Source of the DNA: an uncultured Chlorobiaceae bacterium
GTDB lineage: Bacteria > Bacteroidota > Chlorobiia > Chlorobiales > Chlorobiaceae
Length of the DNA stretch: 41,846 bases
Reading direction: 5' to 3'
Assembly: GCA_903994525.1 (NCBI GenBank)
Contig: CAJEXW010000022.1
Location: 1 to 41,846 of the forward strand
Below are positions 1 to 7,955 of the stretch, in pieces; within the stretch, counting starts at the first letter, position 1; every line of letters begins with the position of its first letter. The position numbers and the translations under genes are program-made. The notes beneath the pieces are model-generated. The model was not told the origin of the DNA. It saw only the letters and a list, made by a program, of their open reading frames with translations, and searched no databases.

Positions 1-107
1 TGGCATGAAAAAGGTGGTACACTTTGCTCCGGAATCGGTGGTACATATTCGTCCGGAATCAGTGGTACACTTTCGCCCGGAATCGGTGGTACACTTTCAC
101 CGGAATA
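1..107. mobile_element. End of an IS21-like insertion sequence (four 24-bp tandem repeats)
   Basis: Four direct repeats with an exact 24-bp period start at 14, 38, 62 and 86. Each has the core GTGGTACA followed by CCGGAAT; the second unit reads TACATATTC where the others read TACACTTT or similar. Multiple short tandem repeats of this GGTACACTTT...CCGGAAT type at the termini are typical of IS21-family elements. The body of the element would lie left of the window. The repeats stop at about 107, where cas4-like coding sequence begins, so this looks like the outer edge of an insertion in cas4. No transposase is visible, so the family is an inference. Confidence 0.5.
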
Positions 108-249
108 CTCACTAACCGCAGATGATGAGCAAAAAATACAGGAAATCTTTGATGACATGACTACTCTTGTCAATCAAGAGAAAGCTCCGGATCGGATTAA
201 CAAGAAATTCTGCAAAACGTGCGCATATTACGAATTTTGCTGGGCTTAG
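108..249 (+). pseudogene. cas4: cas4, 3' fragment cut by an insertion sequence
   Basis: The last roughly 46 codons of a Cas4 exonuclease remain. The peptide ends KKFCKTCAYYEFCWA, which has the C-x2-C-x5-C spacing of the Cas4 C-terminal iron-sulfur cluster ligands. Cas4 trims and orients prespacers for Cas1-Cas2 integration. The RecB-like nuclease domain and the first cysteine are missing. The reading frame is open from base 1 through the insertion-sequence repeats into the fragment, so a fusion peptide could be made, but it would lack the catalytic core. The stop (247-249) lies 231 bp before the first CRISPR repeat. cas1 and cas2 are not between cas4 and the array, where they are often found. 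Identification rests on the short C-terminus only. Confidence 0.65.
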
Positions 250-480
250 AGCTTGCTGGGGGAGGGAAGGATGTCGTCAGGAAGGCATCAGCGACTGGTT
301 TTAGAGAGCAAAACAGGAAAGAATGGTACTTACATTTTTCTAAGTGACTAAAATATAATACATTAAGAAAGTCGTCAAGGCTCCGGCTTTTTTCCGTTAT
401 TACCACCCGACGACAAAGTGAAGCATTTTTGTGACCCGGTATTCAACAAAATCGGGCCTTTCCAGCCGAACTCAAGACGA
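250..480 (+). promoter_or_regulatory. CRISPR leader region
   Basis: This 231-bp non-coding stretch lies between the cas4 stop and the first repeat. It has AT-rich runs and no convincing ORF. It is called the leader because repeats are perfect at this end, the only degenerate repeat sits near the far end (4303), the repeat ends in ATTGAAAC as usual for 5'-to-3' reading, and a promoter-like sequence inside it points into the array. Transcription from left to right is therefore inferred. Confidence 0.6.
330..359 (+). promoter_or_regulatory. Probable promoter of the CRISPR array
   Basis: A TTACAT element (330-335) and a perfect TATAAT (354-359) are separated by 18 bases. This matches a sigma-70-type promoter. 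Transcription would start near 366, about 115 bases before the first repeat, and read into the array. Confidence 0.5.
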
Positions 481-3400
481 CTTCTAATTGCACCAATATG
501 GAATTGAAACCAGAGTGCGATGCAACTCTCTTCCAAACATTACCCCACTTCTAATTGCACCAATATGGAATTGAAACACTTTAACCTTTCAAGGCTTAAG
601 CGTGAGGAGCTTATCTTCTAATTGCACCAATATGGAATTGAAACGCAAACTTGACGACCGAGGTTAATGGCCATACACTCCTTCTAATTGCACCAATATG
701 GAATTGAAACACATTACGTTCATCCCCCATTACTATCGTCAACCCCGGCTTCTAATTGCACCAATATGGAATTGAAACGTAGTAATCATAGCGCGTTTGC
801 CGAGACCACATGCCTTCTAATTGCACCAATATGGAATTGAAACATCAACACATTTGTGTGATCAGTTGTATCCCCGCTTGCTTCTAATTGCACCAATATG
901 GAATTGAAACGCGGAGCAGGCAGGAACAGTTACTACTTGATGTAACTTCTAATTGCACCAATATGGAATTGAAACAACGTTTGCAGGTAGCGCATCAAAA
1001 GCAATCTGCGCACTTCTAATTGCACCAATATGGAATTGAAACGCAAGTGCTGAGAGTTTTTCTTATGAGTCCGGACAACCTTCTAATTGCACCAATATGG
1101 AATTGAAACTTTGATAAATTTCTGAAGGTGGTCTTTATGTAGACCGCCTTCTAATTGCACCAATATGGAATTGAAACGCATTTTGCTGGGCTTTTTTTTA
1201 ACTTAAATTACGTCAACTTCTAATTGCACCAATATGGAATTGAAACGACAACAAGGAGGCGGCAGAAGAGACAACAGTGCCCTTCTAATTGCACCAATAT
1301 GGAATTGAAACATAATAATCATAGCGCGTCTGTCGCGACCACATGCGCTTCTAATTGCACCAATATGGAATTGAAACACATATCGAGCGAAAGCCGGCAA
1401 CGAACCGCCAGTAGCTTCTAATTGCACCAATATGGAATTGAAACGCTATCATCCGATTCAGGGTTGGCGTAGTAAGCACGCTTCTAATTGCACCAATATG
1501 GAATTGAAACTTTGGTTACAGTACAGTTGCCGAGCTGAATTTTGAGCTTCTAATTGCACCAATATGGAATTGAAACTTGCCGTGAACGTTCGAGCCTACA
1601 ACCGACGCACTGTCCCTTCTAATTGCACCAATATGGAATTGAAACAAATATTCAGGACGCTGTAAACGGGAGTCAGGCGACCTTCTAATTGCACCAATAT
1701 GGAATTGAAACATAGTTTTCAGCTTAAGCGGGGACTGATTTCCGGACATACTTCTAATTGCACCAATATGGAATTGAAACACAATAGCCTATACGGAACA
1801 AAGAAAAAGAAGGTTTCTTCTAATTGCACCAATATGGAATTGAAACATTGTCTGGACGGCTTTGCGGTCATATCGGGCTGCCCATCTTCTAATTGCACCA
1901 ATATGGAATTGAAACCAAGTAACGGAACAGCAACTTCACGCTTCCAGGAATACTTCTAATTGCACCAATATGGAATTGAAACGAGCTTAACGGCCATGCG
2001 AGGCACTTTTTGAAGGCTCTTCTAATTGCACCAATATGGAATTGAAACCTCGTAACCCTTGCGGATTGGCACGGGTAATGAGGAGCTTCTAATTGCACCA
2101 ATATGGAATTGAAACTGTCGATAGCTTGACCTCCTACCCAGGTATGGGCCGGCTTCTAATTGCACCAATATGGAATTGAAACAGAAAAGCTCAGCAACTT
2201 TGTCATAAATAGAGTAAAGACTTCTAATTGCACCAATATGGAATTGAAACTTATGAACAACTCTCGTCAGCGGATGTCTAAGCGCCTTCTAATTGCACCA
2301 ATATGGAATTGAAACCTCGTTATATATCAAGTTGTACGCACGCAAAGGCAAAGCACTTCTAATTGCACCAATATGGAATTGAAACGGAAGAGCCTCATCG
2401 CAGAAAAACGGAACAAGATAACTTCTAATTGCACCAATATGGAATTGAAACTCCAATTTATTCGCTTCTCTTACGTCAGCTACTGCTGCCACTTCTAATT
2501 GCACCAATATGGAATTGAAACAGAAATCTAGCAGCAGACGGCAGCGCCCCGCCAACCCTTCTAATTGCACCAATATGGAATTGAAACAAAACTAAATCAT
2601 CATTTGCAGTATTTGTCAAGTATCTTCTAATTGCACCAATATGGAATTGAAACAGGTACTCTGGACGCTGCAGGCGGCTGTCAGGCGAACTTCTAATTGC
2701 ACCAATATGGAATTGAAACAGAAATCTAGCAGAGGCCGGCACCGCCCCGCCAACAGTCTTCTAATTGCACCAATATGGAATTGAAACCTAACCACTACTA
2801 CTATGTCAAACGAATTAACAGACTTCTAATTGCACCAATATGGAATTGAAACTCAAGGATCAAAACAGCTCTATCTCCACACAGCTCAACGCTTCTAATT
2901 GCACCAATATGGAATTGAAACTTAATATCAGGAGTTGATCTTATACTTGCCTATAACCTTCTAATTGCACCAATATGGAATTGAAACCAAATAACAGCAA
3001 CATCTTTCACGCTTCCAGAAATAAACTTCTAATTGCACCAATATGGAATTGAAACGAGTATCACAAGCGTTACAAGATTTTTTATGGTGGCCGCTTCTAA
3101 TTGCACCAATATGGAATTGAAACGTCGTCGCCTTGATCTCATCAGATGCTGCCATAGCGCTTCTAATTGCACCAATATGGAATTGAAACGCAGCAGAGGA
3201 GCGAAACTTACCAGTGACTAAAGACGCTTCTAATTGCACCAATATGGAATTGAAACCGTATAAGACAAGCCATTGCCGCCTGTGTGCTCTTTGCGCTTCT
3301 AATTGCACCAATATGGAATTGAAACGCATACCGCAGAAACATTATTGCCGTTGCTTGTAAGCTTCTAATTGCACCAATATGGAATTGAAACCTGGTACAA

Positions 3401-4464
3401 CAGAAATAAAGTGTATCAAGATAAAGAACTTCTAATTGCACCAATATGGAATTGAAACAAATTTAAAAAAAGAGAGGTAGAAAATGAACAAAATCCTTCT
3501 AATTGCACCAATATGGAATTGAAACGGCTGAAGCTCTATATTATATACAGCCTTCCAGAGCCTTCTAATTGCACCAATATGGAATTGAAACTAAAACGTA
3601 CATTAATATAGTTTGTTCTGTCATTGTTTCTTCTAATTGCACCAATATGGAATTGAAACTTAACCAGCACATAGCCGCAAAGAGACGTGGTAAGCTTCTA
3701 ATTGCACCAATATGGAATTGAAACAGCATCCAGTTGATCGCTTGATCGGCAATATCTGTGTCTTCTAATTGCACCAATATGGAATTGAAACGACATACAT
3801 AAACCTCTACTTCATAATGTGGCCATTCTTCTAATTGCACCAATATGGAATTGAAACTGAAGTATGATGTGTGTGTAAATCTTGAAACTGGCGAAGCTTC
3901 TAATTGCACCAATATGGAATTGAAACACGAAAATGACAATTAACCAAAATGTACAGGGCTTTTTCTTCTAATTGCACCAATATGGAATTGAAACTTTTTC
4001 TGCGATGAGGCTTTGCCCGGCGATACTTTCACTTCTAATTGCACCAATATGGAATTGAAACGTATTTTGCGAATGTTTATTTGTCCGGATTTGACCACCT
4101 TCTAATTGCACCAATATGGAATTGAAACCGGGCATCACGCTCAAGCAATTTCTGTATTTGAAAGGCTTCTAATTGCACCAATATGGAATTGAAACCGCAC
4201 TCATCTCGCTGTTTCGGGGGCGAGGTATTTCACTTCTAATTGCACCAATATGGAATTGAAACTGAATAGTCCAGGTTTGTCTGGATTCTGTACGAACAAC
4301 TCCTTCTAATTGCACCAATCTGGAATTGAAACCTAACATCACAACTAATCATCATAAAAACGTGAGACTTCTAATTGCACCAATATGGAATTGAAACTAG
4401 TAGTATTGTTCTGAGACGATGTCCCACATCCAGCCTTCTAATTGCACCAATATGGAATTGAAAC
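481..4464 (+). CRISPR. CRISPR array, 60 repeats and 59 spacers
   Basis: The 30-bp repeat begins CTTCTAATTG, continues CACCAATATG and ends GAATTGAAAC. Sixty copies were placed by eye, the first at 481-510 and the last at 4435-4464. All read the same except the copy at 4303-4332, which has one A-to-C change at repeat position 18 and marks the old, leader-distal end. Spacers are 35-40 nt with a mean of 37.0. The 8-base ATTGAAAC 3' end would form the crRNA 5' handle. Repeat length, spacer size and the neighbouring cas4 remnant fit a type I-B system, possibly shared with type III, but no effector genes are in view. Many spacers encode gokushovirus (Microviridae) protein motifs when translated. Open frames on both strands inside the array are artefacts of the repeat. 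Confidence 0.99.
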
Positions 4465-4486
4465 AAAGCGAGTACAGTCCCAACAG

Positions 4487-4651
4487 TCATCGCTCCCATC
4501 TTTTGTAATCTGTAAGTTTTTCTTTACAGCGTAACAAAGCATCAATATTATTCTCTTCTATTTGCCTCTTTAGACATTTTTTCCTTGCGTGAAGTGTCGT
4601 TTCAACATTATTGAAGATTGATCTGCCTGAATCGGAAAAAAGTAAAAACAT
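4487..4651 (-). CDS. Hypothetical 54-residue ORF next to the array
   Basis: A short open frame starts at ATG 4651 and ends just inside the array's trailing flank. The product is highly charged, with a basic middle (HARKKCLKRQ) and a C-terminus KLTDYKRWER. There is no clear ribosome binding site. It may be the tail of a larger decayed gene rather than a complete gene. I do not recognise it. The remaining bases between 4465 and 4724 hold nothing else I can name. Confidence 0.25.
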   Translation of the reverse strand: MFLLFSDSGRSIFNNVETTLHARKKCLKRQIEENNIDALLRCKEKLTDYKRWER

Positions 4652-4724
4652 AGTTCTGCATCATCTCGCAAAGAATAGGCGGCCCGCAAAGCTGGCCAGA
4701 ACAACGGAAGGGGAGAAAACTCCC

Positions 4725-5483
4725 CTATTTCAAAACTTTGCGCAGGTACACGCGAATATCGTCGATTGCCGGTACAATGGCTAAGAGCACAAGAAAAAAA
4801 GCCAAAGGCATGGTGACCGAGTATCCGATGTGCTTAAAGCCCAGAGCGCCACAGAGCCCGCCACTAAAAAAAGAGAAAGTCAAACCAGCCAGCACCATGA
4901 GTCGGTCTCGGTTAGCCACAACGTCCTGCTGCTTTTCAGGGGTGTGCCTATTCAGGTAGAGCAGTTTGCCCAGTTCAATCCCCATGTCGGTAATGATCCC
5001 TGTCAAGTGGGTCGTTCGAATGACGGCGTTTGAGAGTTTTGTAATAACGGCATTCTGGAGCCCCATCATAAAGCAGAGTACCATCACTGTCGTTGGCACA
5101 AACATTCCCTTGAGGGTAAAGAGTTTTGCTCCAAGCAAGCCAAAACAGAGCATAAGAGCAGCCTCGAGCAGGAGCGGAAAAGCATATTCACTGTTCAGGC
5201 GCTGCCGTCTGGCATAGTTGACCATAATAGCTGTTGTCGCAGCGCCAAAGAGAAAAGAGATAACACCACCAAAAGCACTCAGAGCAAGATCGACGTTGCC
5301 AAGAATCACATTGTCTGCTATCGATGAGACCATGCCTGTTACATGCGAGGTATAGAGCCTGACAGCCAGATAGGCCCCGGCATTTGTCGCACCAGCCACA
5401 AAAGCGAGCGCAAACCCCAGGTGCCGGTCGGATTCTGTTGATCGTTTGCGCCCGGACAGGCGTCTGGCGTATTTAATGGGCAT
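4725..5483 (-). CDS. YoaK/DUF1275 family membrane protein
   Basis: This 252-residue integral membrane protein matches the DUF1275 (YoaK) family in length and pattern. About six hydrophobic segments are visible, beginning around residue 22 (HLGFALAFVAGATNAGAYL). The family hallmarks seen here are the TNAGAYLAV motif in the first segment, the TSHVTGM motif at about residues 45-51, and the later GLQNAVITKL and TTHLTGIITDMG motifs. The function of the family is unknown; a transport role is often guessed. The gene stands alone, facing left towards the CRISPR array. A GC-rich inverted repeat (4709-4726) overlaps its stop codon but lacks a T-run, so it is a weak terminator candidate. Confidence 0.85.
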   Translation of the reverse strand: MPIKYARRLSGRKRSTESDRHLGFALAFVAGATNAGAYLAVRLYTSHVTGMVSSIADNVILGNVDLALSAFGGVISFLFGAATTAIMVNYARRQRLNSEYAFPLLLEAALMLCFGLLGAKLFTLKGMFVPTTVMVLCFMMGLQNAVITKLSNAVIRTTHLTGIITDMGIELGKLLYLNRHTPEKQQDVVANRDRLMVLAGLTFSFFSGGLCGALGFKHIGYSVTMPLAFFLVLLAIVPAIDDIRVYLRKVLK

Positions 5484-5987
5484 AATTCTCTTTTTCGGAT
5501 GTTATATCTTTTTTTTGATGGAGTTAAGTATGGGAGCGATTCAGTCAAAGAAAAGGAAGACCCGTCATTTGTCAAAATGAGCTGACCCGATCTCTCTGTC
5601 ATTCTGCAATGTATTATTTTTTTGCTCAGCAGTTTTTTAGAAGCACAATTCTCCGACAAAACGATCGGACTCCAATAATGCTGTATCGCACCGAAAGTCT
5701 TTACTCTTGCTTCACCAGTGAACGACGTTTTACGGTAGTGTATGCTAATATCTTGGTCGGCTGAGTGCATCAGCCGCTACGGCGTTTCAATTTTATCAGA
5801 AAGAATCCATACCTTTACCTGTGCGTATTGGTTTGAACGAAAGGAATCATTCTGGAAAAGGCTGCGGAAAAGGGTGTTTCAACAATCGTGCAGGGTTTGG
5901 CGCGAGCATTTGTTCAGGAAAAGCAGCTTTATCTTGTGCCATTCTGGTGGAAAGTATCGATTTTATGATCATTCAAGGGTTCCCTCA
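5484..5987. other. Gene-free stretch with coding-like debris
   Basis: These 504 bases separate the divergent DUF1275 gene and the glycosyltransferase pair, so promoters for both are expected here. From about 5745 to 5991 all three forward frames are open for long stretches. One frame (ending TGA 5966-5968) reads like a decayed protein, with pieces such as STIVQGLARAFVQEK. Another runs to a TGA overlapping the GTG of the next gene. None has a convincing start, and I cannot name a family. Either a decayed gene or chance is possible. Confidence 0.3.
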
Positions 5988-6596
5988 GTGACAAATAGTC
6001 GGCTTCTTGTTATTTTTTCAAAGAATCCTGTGAAAGGAGAGGTTAAAACACGCCTTGCCCAAAGCATTGGAGACAAGAAAGCCCTTGAGGTATACGAAAC
6101 GCTCAGAGAGCATACTGCCAGGGTAACAGAGTGTGTCGATGCAGAACGGATGGTGTATTACTCCAGCTTTATCCCCTCGTCCGACCTTTTTTGTACTGAA
6201 AATTTTTCGCCACGACTCCAAAAGGGAGATGATCTTGGAGAGCGTATGTTTTACGCCATGAAGGAGGGGTTTGAAGCTGGTTTTGCCCACGTTGTGCTCA
6301 TCGGAACGGACTGCGACGAGCTGAGCAGCGAAATTCTCAATGAGGCATTCTCTGCCCTGACGCGATATGAAGCGGTCATCGGGCCAGCTACCGATGGAGG
6401 ATTTTACCTTATCGGTCTAAACCGGGTTCTGCCGGAACTCTTTTTTGACCGCCAGTGGAGTACCCCCGAAGTTTTTGGTGAGACCATCACAAGGCTCCAG
6501 CGATTGGCCATCGAGTACGAACGGCTAACTGAACTGTCGGATATCGATACTTTTGAGGATCTGAAAAAAAGCACCTTATGGCCGCTCCAATCATAA
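5988..6596 (+). CDS. TIGR04282-family glycosyltransferase (DUF2064)
   Basis: The product is a roughly 202-residue nucleotide-diphospho-sugar transferase-like protein of the family called rSAM/selenodomain-associated transferase 1 (DUF2064). Diagnostic segments are LLVIFSKNPVKGEVKTRLA at the N-terminus, LGERMFYAM, HVVLIGTDCDEL (the metal/nucleotide-binding aspartate region) and GPATDGGFYLIGL. The frame is open further upstream, but homologous proteins begin just before the LLVIFSKNP motif. I therefore take the GTG at 5988, which has an AAGGG about 9 bases upstream. It overlaps the next gene by 19 bases, so the two are translationally coupled. The substrate is unknown; members often sit with radical SAM or lipid/glycan genes. 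Confidence 0.8.
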   Translation: MTNSRLLVIFSKNPVKGEVKTRLAQSIGDKKALEVYETLREHTARVTECVDAERMVYYSSFIPSSDLFCTENFSPRLQKGDDLGERMFYAMKEGFEAGFAHVVLIGTDCDELSSEILNEAFSALTRYEAVIGPATDGGFYLIGLNRVLPELFFDRQWSTPEVFGETITRLQRLAIEYERLTELSDIDTFEDLKKSTLWPLQS

Positions 6597-7270
6597 GCAT
6601 TATTATGCCGACCTGCAACGAAGAGGCCATCATTGCCAGCTCGATTCAAAACCTCCTTGCCATGACGGCCAAGTCGGAGGGAGTAGAGATCATTGTCAGT
6701 GATGCCAGTACTGACGGGACCCCCGAAATTCTATCCCGCTTTCCGGTAACCCTTTGTCATGGTGCGAAAGGCCGGGCCACACAGATGAACTGCGGTGCCC
6801 GGCTGGCTGGCGGCGAAATTCTCTATTTTCTCCATGCCGATACCCTGCCACCCGAAACTTTTGTCGAAGATATTCGTTCGGCTGCAATAGCCGGAAATAA
6901 AGCCGGCTGTTTCAGGATGAGTTTTGATGACAAGCACCCACTCATGAACCTGTTTGGATGGTTTACACAGTTCCCGTTCCTGATTTGTCGCGGAGGAGAT
7001 CAATCGCTTTTTATCGACAAAGGGCTTTTTCTTCGCATTGGCGGATTTGACGACTCCATGCTTATCATGGAAGATTATGATATCATCACCCGCATTGAGC
7101 GGCTTGAACCGTTCCATATCCTTGACGCAGAGGTAACCACCTCTGCCAGAAAATATCTCCGCAACGGCATTATACCACTCCAGATGAGTTTCGGCACCAT
7201 TCATCTCATGTATGCGCTTGGGTTTGACCAGCGGGCTATTGTTCGTTATTACAGGGACAATATTCTTTGA
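6578..7270 (+). CDS. TIGR04283-family GT2 glycosyltransferase
   Basis: This 230-residue GT-A fold family 2 glycosyltransferase is of the rSAM/selenodomain-associated transferase 2 type. It begins with the typical ISIIMPTCNEE nucleotide-sugar site. It continues with EIIVSDASTDGT, then KGRATQMNCGA, and the DXD-like LHADTLPP metal-binding segment. GGDQSLFIDKGLF and MEDYDI (acceptor/catalytic region) follow. Its length is normal for the family. It overlaps TIGR04282 by 19 bases, the usual pairing of these two families. The acceptor is not known. Immediately downstream the chromosome is broken by the cobO-btuC-btuD relic and the defence island. Confidence 0.85.
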   Translation: MAAPIISIIMPTCNEEAIIASSIQNLLAMTAKSEGVEIIVSDASTDGTPEILSRFPVTLCHGAKGRATQMNCGARLAGGEILYFLHADTLPPETFVEDIRSAAIAGNKAGCFRMSFDDKHPLMNLFGWFTQFPFLICRGGDQSLFIDKGLFLRIGGFDDSMLIMEDYDIITRIERLEPFHILDAEVTTSARKYLRNGIIPLQMSFGTIHLMYALGFDQRAIVRYYRDNIL

Positions 7271-7336
7271 TTGAAGGTGACGGGTAGATGCGAATCTGTC
7301 ATAGTTGCACAAAAAGTGCATTATCAACCAAATTCT

Positions 7337-7395
7337 GCAGCTTGAAGCATCTCGATTGGCTGCGGATGGCAAGATTGTGGTAATGACGGGTCGCA
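7337..7395 (+). pseudogene. cobO: cobO fragment
   Basis: About 60 bases correspond to codons near positions 120-140 of the intact cobO at 17153, including the segment DGKIVVMTGR (compare 17540-17571). The fragment ends abruptly and is fused to a btuC fragment, so everything between was deleted. It cannot be functional. Confidence 0.75.
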
Positions 7396-7738
7396 TACGC
7401 TTGGGCGTGAGATGGCCCATTATCAGGGGCTTCATGCCGATCTGGTGATTGTTGTCGGTCTGCTGTTTGTGACGCTTCTGGCTGCCATCGCGGGGATGAT
7501 CGGCTTTGTCGGCCTCATTGTACCTCACGTTATGCGTGCAATCTTCGGGCCTGACCACCGAAAGCTTGTCCCTCTTGCCGCGCTTGGGGGAGGTGTTTTT
7601 CTTGTTGTCTGTGATGCCGTGGCCCGAACCCTGCTTGCTCCGGTTGAGATACAGGTTGGTGTGGTGACTGCCCTTGCCGGCGGGCCGTTTTTTCTCATTA
7701 TTCTCCAGCGGAGAATGAAACAGGCATGGATAGCATAA
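7396..7738 (+). pseudogene. btuC: btuC C-terminal fragment (duplicate)
   Basis: The C-terminal third of the BtuC permease is kept in an open frame (GREMAHYQGLHADL onwards, stop TAA 7736-7738). It is a near copy of 18376-18726. It has an in-frame 12-bp deletion relative to the intact gene: the VSLS codons before GMIGFVGLIVPHV are lost. It also has a scatter of point changes, many of them silent. The first two thirds of the gene, with most membrane helices, are absent. A 108-residue peptide could be made but would not form a transporter. It is part of a collapsed copy of the cobO-btuC-btuD operon. Confidence 0.85.
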
Positions 7739-7836
7739 TGCAGCACGATGCAATGACCTTCAGGAACGTCTCTGCCGGGTATAAGCTGCAAAAGGTGCTT
7801 GATAACATCAGCTTTACCGTCAGGGAGGGGGAGATA
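7726..7836 (+). pseudogene. btuD: btuD 5' fragment (duplicate)
   Basis: The first about 37 codons of btuD are present, matching 18714-18820, including the overlap with the btuC 3' end. The copy stops just before the Walker A motif at about 7836, where unrelated island sequence begins. This marks the left boundary of the inserted defence island. Confidence 0.8.
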
Positions 7837-7955
7837 GGATTGTGTGCGTATTCATACATGAAATTTGTACATTTGGACAGTGCCTTTCCATGGTAAGGTT
7901 ATCCTGAAAATTTAGTCCTGCTTGTAACAGGCAATACCATCATCAATTGAGACAA

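Noticed and set aside
1178..1216. Spacer sharing ATTTTGCTGGGCTT (14 bases) with the end of the cas4 fragment (about 234-247), a possible self-targeting spacer.
   Set aside because: Fourteen bases out of 39 is within chance given 59 spacers and 42 kb on two strands, and the rest does not match.
481..4464. Many ORFs of 60-124 codons on both strands across the array, with repeated peptides such as FQFHIGAIR and NCTNMELK.
   Set aside because: They arise because the 30-bp repeat has no stop in these frames. The proteins are translated repeats and spacers, not genes.
4709..4726. AGGGGAG-AAAA-CTCCCCT hairpin as a terminator of the DUF1275 gene.
   Set aside because: It overlaps the stop codon and has no T-run downstream on the minus strand.
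7412..7738. A functional short permease of 108 residues.
   Set aside because: It is the C-terminal third of btuC with a 12-bp deletion and no start context of its own; better read as a relic.
6731..7753. Minus-strand frame of 340 codons across TIGR04283 and the btuC relic.
   Set aside because: It spans two unrelated genes antisense, and the same antisense frame appears opposite intact btuC (18196-18741).
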